A stretch of 64,000 nt of DNA. Origin: Pterois miles. Lineage: Eukaryota > Chordata > Actinopteri > Perciformes > Scorpaenidae. The stretch is taken from the NCBI GenBank assembly GCA_947000775.1, contig CAMQGK010000638.1:21948001-22012000 (forward strand). Reading direction: 5' to 3'. Every line of letters starts with the position of its first letter. Within the stretch, counting starts at the first letter, position 1. The notes under the pieces are model-generated. The model was not told the DNA's origin and made no database searches. It saw nothing but the letters and a program-made list of their open reading frames with translations. Both the position numbers and the translations under genes were made by a program. Shown piece after piece: positions 32,026 through 44,040 of the stretch.

Positions 32026-33870
32026 GATGACCTGAACACATCTCCAGAGTCATTTTTCAACCAAGTTCTAAAGCCTAACAGATTTTTAGTACGATAAAGC
32101 TGTTGGAGAGGAGATGCAGTCTTGGACTGGCCCAAGACAGCCTTTCTGACCTTCAACACTACCTCTTCAATGGGTGGTGTTATCAACCGTAACCACAGTA
32201 GGAGAGCAGTGCAGAGCGGCGGCCATGAGCTAGCCTGTGGGCCACGCTGGCTAGCTCACATGAACATGCTCTAAAAGGCACATTAAAACACGCACAGAGT
32301 GACTCTCTACTGTATATCCACACAGCAAATCATTGTTTGCTGCTATATAAATGCTCTGAATACCGTATAGGGAACCTTTAATTAACTAGTGACCCCTTCC
32401 ATTTTTCTCGCGACCCCTTTGGGGGTGCCGACCCTGAGGTTAGGAACCACTGAATTAGATAACAGCAAATACACAGTTATAAATGAAGTTATAACTGTTT
32501 TTTTCAGCAATACATATTATAAAAAGGCATCAGCTTTTTGAAATGGTTGCTGAATATTCCTGTCAAATGTATTGTATTTAACCCCAGATTGTTGCTCTTG
32601 ATGCCGCAGGTTGACTACAGACTAGACTATTGTTTTCTGTTGTGGCTGGCATCAGTGCTCTGCAAGCTGACAGCTGCCGTGCTGGAGAGACACTGAGTGA
32701 CAGGCCTGGTCCAGGGTCAGCAGCAGGCCAGTCATCTGGGTCTGCGGCAGACTCTTGACCACCCGGGTCGCTCTTTGTCAACAACATGCCTTGCACTATG
32801 CATACATTTCCTTTGTTGCTGAGGCCTCTGGTAGACTTGGAGACCTGTTTTTATCAGGACAGCTACGAGATGTTAAACAGAAGGAGCTGTGGCTCTTAAT
32901 GACTGGTTGCAGAATGTTGTGGTAAGCCATATTGCGTTTTATTTGGGCACCCCTGTGGATATATTTGAGCGAGTAATTGTAGGCAATCATAGTAATTCTC
33001 TCTGAAGAAGGTCCAATTTCCAAATACAATGTTTCATTCAATGCTAACCCTATCCAAATTCAGCCACTTCAGCAGCTCTTGACTAGGGATTCAAAATGGA
33101 CAATTTTTCCTAGAGTGCTTTAATTGGTGTCTTCTGATCACATAATGACAACATTGTAGGGCAGAAACAAGAGATATCAAGTTTCAATGCTCAACCTGCC
33201 ATGACTGAATTAGTTTTCCATCTGAAACATGATGTCAATCTCATGGGCCTCCTCTGATTGAACTATGTATCTTCCTATACAGCAGTAAAGCCAAGCTGCA
33301 GGTTTAAATGAACTAAATGGTGAATGTTGCACCAAAATTTATCACACATATTAAGTTTTCATATCAGGACATTTTTCCCAAAAACCTAACAGGTCCCTGA
33401 GCAAACATCATGACCTTAATCGAATAAGGAAAATTTATATCTGCTGGCAGTGAAACATCTGAGCAAATTCTCATTAATTAGTAGCTTAAATTTAATTTTG
33501 GGAGTTTCATTTTGAAAAAAGGTCCAAATGATTACTTAAGCCTAGCGCAGAGAGAGGGATTGACTTGAAAGGATCCCATATGTTCCTTCATCTTCTCCGC
33601 CGTCGGTCCCACAGAAGTCGGTGAGGTTCAGATTGGACGGGCCGCTCCAATCACAGAGCAGGGCAGGGCTGATTATAGGGCAATCATTTAAATGGTGGAG
33701 ATGACATCAGCAACCAGAAAGTGGCTGACTTTATTTGGTCTCGCGGGGGTGGCAGTGAGAAAGGCCCGAGGCACAATGAGACTGTGAAATGACTGTGCTA
33801 CCAGGGTAAACTGGGCTCAGAGAAGCTTTGTTGACTGCAGATGTCATTACAAACAAACCAAAAGTGCATT
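32026..33870. other. Mostly unannotated; hAT-type end at 32390-32455
   Basis: 32390-32455 ends 'gaggttaggaaccactga', the complement of a CAGTGGTTCCTAACC terminus, similar to 3566-3851. 33540-33850 has no recognised repeat, a more balanced composition and several CpG-containing words, and could be conserved non-coding DNA, but this is a guess. Confidence 0.4.
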
Positions 33871-35137
33871 AAAGCTGCAGTAGGCAGATTATTTTTTGCA
33901 TCTTTGGGCAAAAAGATGCCATAGTAACTTTTCAGCATATTGTAAATCAAGTGTTCTGAGAAAAAAACTAGACTTCTGCACCTCCTAGTGGCTCTGTTTT
34001 CAGGCTTTAGAAAATCGTTCCCATTGGGTGTTCATTCAGTGGAGGCAGCTGTCAATCATTCACAAACTCCAATCAAACGGTCAAACTAGGCAGCGCTGAT
34101 CAAATGTGAATCAATATTCTGTTACTGTAATGTCTACTTATCACCTCATATGTTTCCAGAAACACCATGTAGTTACTGTTCAGCTGTAAAATGAGAGAGT
34201 TTGCTCTGGCTGGTGGGCGGTGCTTGGTATCCGTACAAAAGAGAAATTTATCCATGTACATTTAGTATACTTCTTTTAAACTTAAAAGTATCAGCAAAAA
34301 TGTTATTCAAGTATACATAGCTTATACTAACAAGTATACAGAAAAGTCTAAGTGTACATAGCAAGTATACAGGAAAGTCCAAGTATACTTGGCTTATACT
34401 GAAAAGTATAGTACATTTGGCTAAGTATTATAAGTTAATTTAAAGAAAACTTACAAGTGTACTTGCAGTAAAAACTATTAAACTGAGAGATTACTGAGAG
34501 TATACTTTCAAGTGTACTTTCATAAACTAAAAAGTTGGATACAAGTAAATAACTAGTAAAATATGGGTAGTGTAGTTCATATATAGTTGCAGCACAAAAT
34601 ACAGCTATTTTACAATGTAAATTAATTGTGTAATCATAATTTATTACTCTTAAATGTCATGTATACTTAAACGTATACTTCAATAAACTAAAAATCTGCC
34701 AATTTAGTCCCAAGTAGTACACTTACAAGTATACTACTAGTACATTGATATTAGTTTACTTATTACATAAAGTGTACCTGGGATTATACTTGAACTGTTC
34801 TTAAGATTAATTCATAAAGATGTAAACTTTTTGTAAGGGATTTCCTCAACAGATCTTTCTCATTTAACAGTTTAACAGTACACTTTCTGAAAACTTTGGA
34901 TTATGACAGAATATTGACTCATGTTTGATCAGCATTTGCGAGTAACTGACAGCAGGCTTCAGCTCGGCTCTGACAGGTTGTTTTCCTCTGGTCTGTGAAA
35001 TCTTGCGGATACCGTTAGGCGCACCGGAGGATACAGAGGAACATGATTTTTTTCATGCCTCATGCCTCATGCACTACTGTCAGGATATAGTGACCATTCT
35101 ATCCTATTTGCTCCAATCTGCCTACTCCAGCTGTAAA
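33871..35137. mobile_element. Foldback MITE, copy split by a 42-bp-family element
   Basis: Ends AAAGCTGCAGTAGGCAGATT (left) and the complement of TACAGCTGGAGTAGGCAGATT (right) agree except for one base in the shared core. The left half (to about 34244) includes 'gcagcgctgatcaaatgtg' and 'tcaatattctgttactgta'. The right half (from about 34851) includes 'cagaatattgactcatgttt' and 'gatcagcatttgcgag', the inverted partner. The intervening 600 bases are a different repeat. Non-coding. Confidence 0.75.
34245..34850 (+). repeat. 42-bp-unit repeat, short copy
   Basis: It carries one good unit ('gcttatactaacaagtatac', 'agaaaagtctaagtgta') at about 34317-34357 and two partial ones to about 34410. The rest, rich in 'agtatactt' words, matches the flanks of the locus at 22731. 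It contrasts with the twelve units there. It is inserted in the foldback MITE. Confidence 0.65.
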
Positions 35138-36091
35138 ATTAAAATCATGCACTGGCCAATTAGCAAATAGAGTGTGTTTTTATGGACGCAGAAAACTCCA
35201 GTTGTAATGTGACAGTAGAGGAAAGTTTTGTTTATCTCACTATTGTGGCCAGAGCTCTATTGTAGCATATTTCTATACTTCTGAACTTGAAATTATATAC
35301 ACTTCCTCCCCCTGGCATGCACTCTTCACCTCAGCTCTGTTTATGCCTTGTTAGGCTTAAATACATCATCCTCGCCTCCTCTTCTTTGTCCTGTCTCTCC
35401 TCCTCATCCAGCTCCATCCCCCTGCGCCGCCGCAACCCTGTCCTCCTCTCTTTTTTCCTCGCCAAAACCACACGCCTGTACTAGAGCGGCAGACAAAGAC
35501 ACAAACACAAATTGGCAACCTCTGGGTCAAGCCCGCATGATAGAGACAGTCTCAGCGGCTGGAGGCAGGAATTCAAGAAAACGGACAAATACAGTTTTAT
35601 TGCTACCTACCTAAAACAGTTAATTACATATGGTCGCTGATGTGGAATCTTTTCTGTAGGCTGTCTGTGAACAAACTCTGCGGTTCTTTGCAAGCTGCCT
35701 ATTTGACCTTCTCTGTGCATTTCCCTCACACTGGTAGCGCTACATTGACACGTGCTGTGAGCTGAGGATATGCACAGGCAAAGAGACAAGGACTTTCCAG
35801 TTTAAGGCAACAAGAGAATCCTTGATCATATTCACAACAGCACCCCCTCTAACATTTAGTGTCAGTTGCTGGTGAAGAGCACCACTCTCCTTGACACCAT
35901 GCATGGCCCTCTTATGCTTCCATATTGCGCGAACTGCTGCAAACTAAAAATACTGTGTGTGTTTGTAGTTCCACTATACGGGGCGTCAAAACAGAGAGCT
36001 GCACATAGGATCTGTGTGTTTGCTGTTAAGGCACAAGACAACTCTACTGTGTGTGACAGGAGCAGTGTATAACTGGGCTAGAGTAAATAAA

Positions 36092-36136
<45 letters not shown>

Positions 36137-36277
36137 ATACAGTATTCAGTATATATGCATATACAATAAACTGTATATAGGCAAGTAGAAACAAGACGAG
36201 AGCCATGCTAGCAGCTCTGTGAGGCTGCATTTATGGTCACTATGATGAGGAAGACAATGCTAACATGGTGATGTTAA
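35138..36277. other. No gene recognised; pyrimidine-rich tract and (CA)n
   Basis: 35370-35460 is C/T-rich with many 'cctcctc' words, which generates serine- and leucine-rich open frames (35287-35614) that I do not regard as coding. A CA microsatellite follows at 36093. Confidence 0.5.
36093..36132 (+). repeat. (AC)n microsatellite
   Basis: Forty bases of uninterrupted AC repeat (20 units), followed by 'agtatatacagtattcagta'. Likely polymorphic. Confidence 0.97.
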
Positions 36278-36760
36278 GCCAACACATTCTCTCTCTCAAC
36301 TCGTCAAATACTGAAGCATGGTCTGTGGCCCTACGCTCTCTAGCACCAGTTTTGGATGTGTCAGGGCAACATATTGTCATGCAACGGTTCATATGATATC
36401 TTACAAAAAATGTGTTTGTTCGTTTTCCTATGAATGTCCAGCAACACGTGTCAGTTTCAGTTCGTTACATGTGTACAGTCTTTTCAAAACAAACTTCCAT
36501 CTTCACAGGAAACAACTTCCTTAGGTTTAGGCAATAAAACAGCTTCCTTAGGTTTAGGCAATAAAACTACTTAGGTTTGGGAACAGAACTTACTGTAAGT
36601 ACTTACTTAAATACGCAAGTTAAATGACATATAAATCACAGCTGACTTCTGGTTTCACATACTGTAGGACATGAACGCTGGTCTCCTGGGTGATAGTCTG
36701 GTGTTTTTTGACTCAGTAATCCACCCTGATCTACTCCCTATGCAGCATCGCCACCCTTTA
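36278..36760 (+). repeat. Dispersed repeat R2, long copy
   Basis: It includes 'ccaacacattctctctctca', 'gtcagggcaacatattgtca', 'aaacttccatcttcacagga' and a tandemly doubled 'cttccttaggtttaggcaa' block (36518-36567), then 'ggtctcctgggtgatagtct'. These recur at 36900-37140, 38141-38350, 38585-39740 and 57770-57965. R2 seems to be a widespread fish repeat. No termini or coding frame were defined. Confidence 0.6.
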
Positions 36761-36899
36761 TATGTCATGGTTCACGATTATGTGGATTACATATGAATTA
36801 ATTTTTTTGTAAGGAAATACACATATTACAGGGGATTACTTTTCATAGCTATAACTACGAACAATGTATGAGACCAGCCTGGTCAGAGATGGTGTTGCA

Positions 36900-37140
36900 T
36901 TTTCCTCTCGTTACATAGTGTCTTTTCAAAGTAAAGTTCCAACATAGGTTTACTTAGTTTTTAGGTTTACTTCCACAACAAAACTATTTGGTGAGTCTTA
37001 AGAAATGATCGGAGTTTGGGTTGAAAAAAATATGTTTGCTACATGAAATGAGTTGCCTACATTTGCTTCGTAACTGCCGTTAAGTTATGTAACAAAACTA
37101 CAGAAAAATAACTTAAAGTTAATGTTATTCATGATTCATC
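36900..37140 (+). repeat. Dispersed repeat R2, fragment
   Basis: 'cttttcaaagtaaagttcca', 'acttccacaacaaaactatt' and 'atgagttgcctacatttgc' follow the order of R2. It is truncated before the 'ctcctgggt' block. Confidence 0.55.
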
Positions 37141-37429
37141 ATGTCTTCCCCCCGAATGACAGCAGGCTTTACGACATGGCATGCAGGAATTTGATGTCAG
37201 TATAGTTTCATCAACTTCATAGCAAAGACAAGAATCACAAAGCCACAATCACATCAGATGTCACAATATACGCAACGCTACAGCTGATGGCTAAGGTCAA
37301 GGTGGTCCTTAGCCATCATTTGCTAAGGACAGACCGTGTATGTATGGAGGCAGTGAGTGTGGTTTTGTTGGTGGCATTATAGCCGTGAATGCAGCTGTAG
37401 CAGACAGTGTGTGTACAGTTTATTTGTCA

Positions 37430-37513
37430 GTTGAATAAATGCTAGAATTGGTTATCAGTTAAAATGCTTAATGTCGGGTAATGATTAAATGGATAATTAT
37501 TAACATCCCTTGT
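37430..37513 (-). mobile_element. Terminus of the GGGGTGTTAAT-type element, second copy
   Basis: Read on the minus strand it begins 'caagggatgttaataatt', then 'ccgacattaagcattttaac', closely matching the left end at 9013-9075. Its interior extends leftward for an unknown distance, and no second end is seen. It supports 9012-10245 being a repeat family. Confidence 0.6.
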
Positions 37514-38140
37514 GTAGCTGTATTGTCCGGGTGGAAACAGTAGGGCTTATACATGCTGCACAACACCAGAAACAGGTGATATAAAAAGGAAAAAAAAGAT
37601 TAGTAAAAATAGCATAAAGTGGGAGAAATATGGGAGATTTGTGACCCCGGGAGGACACCAGGCGAGGGCAATGAAATACGTTAGTCTCCTGGGAAAATTG
37701 GGAGGGTTGGCAAGTATACCTGAAGGGTAACGGCTGCAACAGGAGGTGAAATGGGCCAACAGGTATAAACTTTTGCCTTTCAGCATGTTTGGATGGAAAG
37801 ACCTGTCTGGCTTCAGTACAGAGTTTGTATTTGGTGACTAATCTCTATAAAAAATGTGAAGCATCTTTTTGTTCTGCTGGGAATTTGCTTGTGAACAACC
37901 TTTTGTGTGAATCTCAGGTTGAGTAGTTTTACCTTTTCAGAGAGCAGAGAGGCTGTTTACTGGATACAAAAAAACTTGTGTACCTTTAGCTCCATTTCAG
38001 GCTTAGCTGGGTATCGATTTGCAGTTGTATCACTTGTTTGGAAAGTGGTACGTACATCAAACAAACACTCCCTCATGCACACTAGAAAAACACTAACTCA
38101 AATATTTAAGTGATTTGTTGTTGCTGGAACGATACTTCAT

Positions 38141-38350
38141 GGGGCATAGTTCATGTATGGGGCAACAGGAAGAAGATGATGATCTAGTTCTCTCAGTTTC
38201 CACAATTGGAAATCTTTCAAGGCTCTGCTGTTAAGAATATGTTGTATAGAAATGTTCATTGCTTACAAATGGGATGCACACAGAACCTCAACATGCTGGA
38301 AACCAGTCAGATTACAGGAGATGAATTTGTACGTGACAGTCGCCCTTGCA
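38141..38350 (+). repeat. R2 3' segment, copy 1
   Basis: 'tttcaaggctctgctgttaa', 'aatatgttgtat' and 'cttacaaatgggatgcac' are shared in order with 39505-39715. It overlaps the open frame 38206-38451, which is therefore repeat-derived. Confidence 0.65.
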
Positions 38351-38584
38351 TTTCCGCCTTTGTTAGACATCAGTCGGCTCTGGCTGAGAAACAGCAGCCA
38401 GTAGCATTAACACCACTAACTCAGATCACACCAAGTGCTGCAGATAAATGACCAGTATGTGCTCCAAACCATCAACCGGCAGCAAAGGTTAAAAGCACTG
38501 AATGCTCCCTCACACAGAAACATGAGCAGGAAAAATTAAAAAGTAATGTTGACGGTAAAGTCAATATGCTAATAAGCATCATGA

Positions 38585-39740
38585 TGATGTTAAAGCAACA
38601 CATTCTCATGCCTGCAGTCACTTTTCAAAATAAAAGTCCAGCTGTTTTCGTAGACTGTCAAAGTTAACGCACTAATGCAAATTAATTTTAATGCCACTAA
38701 TTTCTTTAACGCATTAACACAACTTGCGATCTTGGTTGGAGTGGGCTCAGTTTTAAAGCTAGAGTGAAGATACTGGTATCAAGTTAAGCTAGAAACCTAA
38801 GGAACTCATTAGTACCAACATGTCATACTTGTTTGTCATGAAGTAGGTTTAATAACGCTCCAAACTTGCGCTAAAGTTTGGTGACGAAAAACTGGCATGG
38901 CCCTTGACCTCTGACCTCATGATATGTGAGTGAAAATGGGCTCTATGGGTACCCACCAGTCTCCCCTTTACAGACATGTCAATTTTATGATAATCACATG
39001 CAGTTTGGGGTAAGTCATAGTCAAGTCAGCACACTGACAGCTGTTGAGTTTTCCATATTATGATTTGAGCATATTTTGTATGCTAAATGCAGTACCTCTG
39101 AGGGTTTCTGGACAATACTTCATTGTTTTGTGTTGTTAATTGATTTCCAATAATAAATGCATACATACATTTGCATAAATCAGCATATTTGCCCACTCCC
39201 CTGTTGATAAGAGTGTTAAATACTTGACAAATCTCCCTTTAAGGGACATTTTGAAAAAATAATTCATGAAATCGTGATTAATTTTCAATTAATTTAATTA
39301 CATTTTAACTGATTGACAGCCATAGTTTTTAGTTTTTAGTTTTAAGTATTCTCAGTTTGTCACATAAAATAAGTTGCCTACATTTGCAGCATAACTGGCA
39401 GTTATGTAACTTTTGTACCAAAGCAGCAGTAAAATAAATTATAATTATAATATAATAAATTGACATGGTTTCACATGGGACAGCGGCCTCCTGGGTGTAG
39501 TTCATGGGGAAATAGGAAGAAAATGACACTGAGTCTCATAGCCAGACATACTGTAGATCTACCACTCAGTTTCTACTACTGTAAATTTGTCAAGGCTCTG
39601 CTGTTAAAAATATGTTGTACAGATGGTTTACCTGTTTACAAAAGGGATGCAGGCACAGCAGCAACATGCTTGACACCAGTTGAGATGCCAGTAATGAGGA
39701 CAGACTCATTCTGGTTGTTAGCATGTATACATGTGTCAAA
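38585..39740 (+). repeat. R2 copy interrupted by a MITE
   Basis: 38585-38650 ('caacacattctcatgcctgc', 'cttttcaaaataaaagtcca') is the 5' part of R2, and 39325-39740 ('ataagttgcctacatttgca', 'gcggcctcctgggtg', 'gtcaaggctctgctgttaaa') is the 3' part. The GGGCTGTCAA MITE at 38653-39322 separates them. Confidence 0.6.
38653..39322 (-). mobile_element. GGGCTGTCAA MITE, copy 4 (longest)
   Basis: TA at 38651-38652 and TA at 39323-39324 flank it. The ends read 'gactgtcaaagttaacgcac' and the complement of 'tggctgtcaatcagttaaaa'. At 670 bp it is the most complete copy, containing 'ggaactcattagtaccaaca', 'ggcccttgacctctgacctc' and 'ttgataagagtgttaaatac'. Other copies lack internal segments by comparison. 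There is no open frame of note, so it is non-autonomous. Confidence 0.85.
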
Positions 39741-40854
39741 ACTCAGATGACTGCATTGTAGACAGGCAAAAGCTTTACTCATCAACTGTCAATACAGGAT
39801 TCACAAAGTATAATTGATCAGCCACATATGCAGGATCACAAATAGACTCTGCACGTTTGATTTTTTTCTCCTGATGCATTTTCCATCCAAAGCCGTCTGC
39901 CTGCACAGCTGTCAGCTGTTGTCAATGACACACTGAAACTCTAAATGCAGCAAAATGATCACTAAAGTATAAAATGATGATAGAACTTGAAAAACAGTCG
40001 CACAGTTCATTAAACAGCCATAAACACACGGTAACAGTGTGCTGTTTTACCTTAAAATGCCCATTTACTGCTGCAGTTTCAGTGCAAAACCATCCACCGC
40101 CTTCATGATAGCCTGAGCAAACAGCTAATAGCACTAAAAGCTGCACACAGCTGTATTACCAGTGTGAATATTGGTAATTTAATAATCAATTAAGCAGGTA
40201 ATTACCTTAATACAGCCATACAACATCACCAAATCTTTTATCTGACTTTGGAATACTACGAAGTATTTATATCACCCACACCTCCCCAGATAGGGTTTAA
40301 AATATGAACTGGTCCTTTAAGTTAGCTTTAACACATCTTAACATAAAAGATAACAGATCTTAAGAGCTGCTTCTGTTCAATCTGGCTCCAACCCTGGTTA
40401 TTTTTGCTATTTAGCCACTCTCCGCTTTCTAAGATTCTACCAATCAGCTAGCACCACCTCTGTTTCAGCCAATCAACATTGAAAAGCATTGAAACATTGA
40501 AAAAAAAAAAATTTTAGATGGGGGGGGTTACATTACATCGCCTGCACCAGTGATATAATTTATCTCAGAATAGATTTTATTGAGTGCGTTTGTGAGAGTC
40601 AAAGTGTGCCAGCACATCAGTTTCTGATGGGCGTTTTCCAGCAGGTCGGGGGAGAGAAATAGTCACGAAACACATTAAAAATCCACAGTACCTGGAGCAC
40701 ATTGGTTAATGTATATTATCTAATTATTTGGTTTAATAAAAGGCAGCAGAAAGCAGGATAGTTTTCAGCTTTGATTTAAAACAACTTTTTCTAATATCAA
40801 AAGGAAACATGTTGATGCAAGCCTAACAAAATCACATTTTATTTTCCTGCAGCA
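39741..40854. other. No gene recognised
   Basis: Non-coding. 40300-40325 has 'aactggtcctttaag', similar to the end of a common MITE. A poly-A and a poly-G run lie near 40500-40527. The minus-strand open frame at 39922-40146 has no motif. Confidence 0.5.
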
Positions 40855-41543
40855 TTAAAGAGGATATATTATGCTTATTTTCAGGGGCATACTTGTATTT
40901 TGATTTTCTACTAGAACATGTTTACCTACTTTAATGTTCAAAAAATGCTTTATCTATCTCTTTGAAAATGGGAGATTTAAAACATTTGAATCACTGAAAG
41001 CTCAGTATCATATATTAATCAAATATTTCTACAAATACTTACAGGTTAGACATTATGTGTATAAGAAAGCCAACTCACTGGAATTTTCAAATGACTTGCA
41101 TATGCTACAGACTTCATTCATTGTTAAATTTCATCAACGTTCTTTCTCATATAAGTGCTGTGCCTCAATTTTATTTATGCTTCATCTTATTTTGATTTAT
41201 TTACCATTTTATTTACCAGTCTTCTAATGCTAGTGTGTATCATTGTATTATAGTTTGTTTGAACCAAACTCTTCGGATTCTGCTTCAGCTCCGCTTTAAC
41301 TAGCTTTGTTTTAGGGTGTGTCAAACGAGCCGCTAAATGTATTACTTGGTGACATCACCATGTTACGGCGGAAAAGGAGGGACTTCAATCAAGACGTTTC
41401 ATGTAAGTCAGGTACAGTGTTTCTGTGCGGAGAGTAACTCACTTTGTCGTGGTCTTTCGGACTTTATAACTTCGCAGAAAAATCTATATAACACACTAAA
41501 GAAAACGGGAAAAGCACAAAAGCCTAACAGGTCTCCTTTAAAG
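40855..41543 (+). mobile_element. Fragmentary MITE enclosing a LINE piece
   Basis: The left part (40855-40957: 'ggatatattatgcttatttt', 'tctactagaacatgtttacc') is the 'AAAGGGGACATAT' family. The right part (41265-41543: 'ggtgacatcaccatgttacg', 'ctatataacacactaaagaa', 'aggtctcctttaa') looks like the far half of a related long MITE. The middle 300 bases are LINE-derived. The end AGGTCTCCTTTAA is the degraded complement of TTAAAGGGGAC. Confidence 0.6.
40958..41224 (+). pseudogene. L1-like LINE ORF2 fragment
   Basis: The frame around 40958-41070 reads 'FENGRFKTFESLKAQYHI' and then 'FYKYLQVRHYVYKKAN'. This recalls the segment before the C-terminus of L1-type ORF2 proteins in fish, where a 'fe.lk..y.i....fykylQvRhy' pattern follows the reverse-transcriptase domain. 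No catalytic residues are included. Downstream residues are not recognisable, and no start or 3' tail is present. It is a remnant inside a MITE. The clade assignment rests on the motif alone. Confidence 0.6.
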
Positions 41544-42121
41544 TCACTCAGTTTTCACAGTGCATTTAATCCAGGAAGTATGTGTTATCCATCCAGGCAG
41601 AGTTTTGTGTAAGCCAGGGGAGAAGAGATGGAGATGGAGCTGTGTCATCGTGCTAATACCTACTTGTGCTCATTTCCCAAGACGACTAATCTTGCCCAGG
41701 GGAAACGGACCCTGATCCACTTAGCAAGCTGTGAGGAACCTTGTTTTGTCTCATCACTACTTGTCATCACTTTCTCACGCCAGCTCCAGGACTCTGAATG
41801 TCTACTTCTTTGTTCTCTCTTAATTAGAGACAGAGTACATTTATCCTGTCACATTCCAGGTCTTGGTAATTCACTGATAAGAAGAAAATGAATGCTCAAC
41901 ATTGAGTCTTTATCTTCTCTTTGGACTTACATGAATGTCCATTTTTCATTCATCTACTTTTGAAGACACCTCTTGGATTCAGGTGGAATCTAATAACAGG
42001 ATTCAACAAGTCAAAAACCTAGCGCAATGCGACACAGCAGTGAAAACAGATACAGTCTGGGTTAAAGATCACCATCTCTTTTGAGTGCAGGACAGGGATA
42101 ATGTCTCTGCCTCTGGCTGCT
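41544..42121. other. No gene recognised
   Basis: Non-coding. Open frames at 41337-41612 and 41628-41891 are partly MITE-derived and have no domain. No repeat was recognised beyond 41544. Confidence 0.5.
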
Positions 42122-42430
42122 GTAAATGGTAAATGGACTTGCATTTATATATGGCTTTTCTAGTCTTCTAACCACTCAAAGCGCTTTACACAACATGTCA
42201 CATTCACCCATTCACACACACATTCATACACTGATGGCAAACTTTGCCCATCAGGATCTAATCTAAATATTCATTCATCTCATTCACACACCGATGGCTG
42301 TGCCTTCGGGAGCAATTTGGGGTTAAGTGTCTTGCCCAAGGACACATCGACATGTGAGCAGCCGGGGATTGAATCACCGACCTTCCGATTGGTGGACCAC
42401 CTGCTCTTCCATCTGAGCCACAGCCGCTCC
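42122..42430 (-). mobile_element. tRNA-derived SINE, second family
   Basis: On the minus strand it starts GGAGCGGCTGTGGCTCAGATGG, with an A-box-like TGGCTCAGATGG and a B-box-like GGTGATTCAATCC about 40 bases later. It then reads 'cttgggcaagacacttaac' and 'aagcgctttgagtggtt', and ends 'gcaagtccatttaccattta'. This is a recognised kind of fish SINE with a tRNA-like head. About 309 bp, near full length. Target duplications are not clear. The three minus-strand frames nearby are artefacts of the SINE. Confidence 0.8.
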
Positions 42431-43851
42431 AATGTATGTATGTTGTATGAGGGATAAACAGGACAAACAAACACCACTACAAGCATCAACTACTCCTCTT
42501 CTGGTCAGGGGCTGAAGTTCGCCTTGCTTCCCCACTAGTCCTTGCTGAGGAGGCAACATCGATGCCACGCAGCTGGAGACTCAGGCCGTATTGCTGGACC
42601 TGCAGGAGGGAAGGGATGCAAGGGAGAACCAGAACCAGGACGGTGCGGGGCAGACTGTCGGACCCTGCTGGAGTAAAATGACAGGTTTTCTAAAGGGACT
42701 CTGGTGCTCTGAATCACTATCCACAACGACCGGCAAAATCAACACAAAATGTTCCGTGTATGAGCTTTAAAGTGGATATATATTTTTTCTTTTTGATTAA
42801 GACGGATCACGTGGCCTACTTGTATATAAAAAGGGGTCCTATGATGTAAAAAACCCACCATAATTATTATGAGATTATGCAGTTAACCTTAGTCCAGATG
42901 GATATCTAAAAACTTCATAAGTTGATAACTTATCAGTGTTGTGTTTACAGATTGTTTCTGCTGCCCCCTAAGTGGCCAAAAAATGAATTACTACAGCTTT
43001 AAGGGATGCCAGTGGTAACATAATGTTCAACTGTTCATGCTTAAAATCAGATGTATATCAGATGTACATGTATCTCTGTCCAGAATTATAAAAGAAAATG
43101 CATTCACTCCAGGTGAATCATTGCTCTTTTTCTGAGTTATCTTTGGCATCTCCTACCATTTGTTGAAGTTTAGCAATTTGTTTGATTTTTTACACTTGGC
43201 TTGCTCTGTAGTTTACAACTTTATGACATTAGCATCAACAGCTTTAGTAAAACATTGTGGCGTTCAAGTGCAAAACTCAGTTGACACAACAACTACCCCC
43301 CAAAAAGCATCATATCATAAGGTCACATGCACACATACAGTGTATAAGGGTTAATTTACAGAGTGCTAGTCCTGTCAGGGTTTATTTCATGACAGTGACT
43401 CACTAGCTGTACATTATCCTGTTTATTACATGGCTACTTGTTAATACTTGTTAATGCGCTGTTACACATAGCAACTGTCCGCTATAAAGAAATAACTAAT
43501 CTTAGAATGCCATGATCAGCCAATCATAATCAACTATTCAACAAAGCCGTGTAATTTATGGGGCCTTCAAATTGGGTTGTGTTCACAATGGGAGTCCATA
43601 TGAACGCCCCCCTTGTGGTATTCACAACGTTGTAAGTAGAAAATTTTAGTAGAAAATCACGAATTGTGAAGTGTTTGTTGATGTTGGCGGAGGCCATGGA
43701 AGTTCATTTTTCAGTATATAATAAGTTAATACATTGTAATTTTAGATATATTGTTATTCTTTGTAATTTTATAATATGGCTGAGGAAAATATTCCCAACA
43801 ACCTCATCTTTCTCCTCTGTCATTATGTCTTTGCATTTCCTTCGTTGTGTT
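42431..43851. other. Non-coding; possible MITE at 42765-43005
   Basis: 42765-43005 runs from 'gagctttaaagtgg' to 'acagctttaaggg' and contains 'gctgccccctaagtggccaa', a phrase common in fish MITEs; termini are not convincing. The rest is unannotated, including AT-rich 43600-43850. Confidence 0.4.
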
Positions 43852-44040
43852 ACCCACTTGCTAGCTTGCTAAATTGTTAGCCTCTGTGGCTTCTAGACTT
43901 GGACAGTAATGTTAATATTGTCATTGCTTAGCAGCAGTGTCCTCACGACTGAACCACATGAAAGCCAAGCATATCGTGTACACGACTTCCCATGTTGTAA
44001 ACATGAGCTCACGAGTTTCATTTAAAGGCACCAAAAGTAA
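43852..44040 (+). repeat. Duplicated block, copy 1
   Basis: 'cacttgctagcttgctaaat', 'tgttagcctctgtggc', 'ggacagtaatgttaa' and 'acgacttcccatgt' recur at 45603-45785 in the same order and orientation. It is probably a dispersed repeat with two copies 1.75 kb apart. Confidence 0.8.

Noticed and set aside
30741..32053. Two similar minus-strand frames (30741-31091, 31829-32053) as a duplicated gene
   Set aside because: Their similarity comes from direct repeat B; both are truncated differently, contain frame differences and have no domain.
35287..35614. Serine/leucine-rich frames as a coding exon
   Set aside because: They arise from a pyrimidine-rich low-complexity tract and overlap each other in two frames.
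42280..42568. Three overlapping minus-strand frames as a gene
   Set aside because: They lie over a tRNA-derived SINE and its flank, in different frames of the same DNA.
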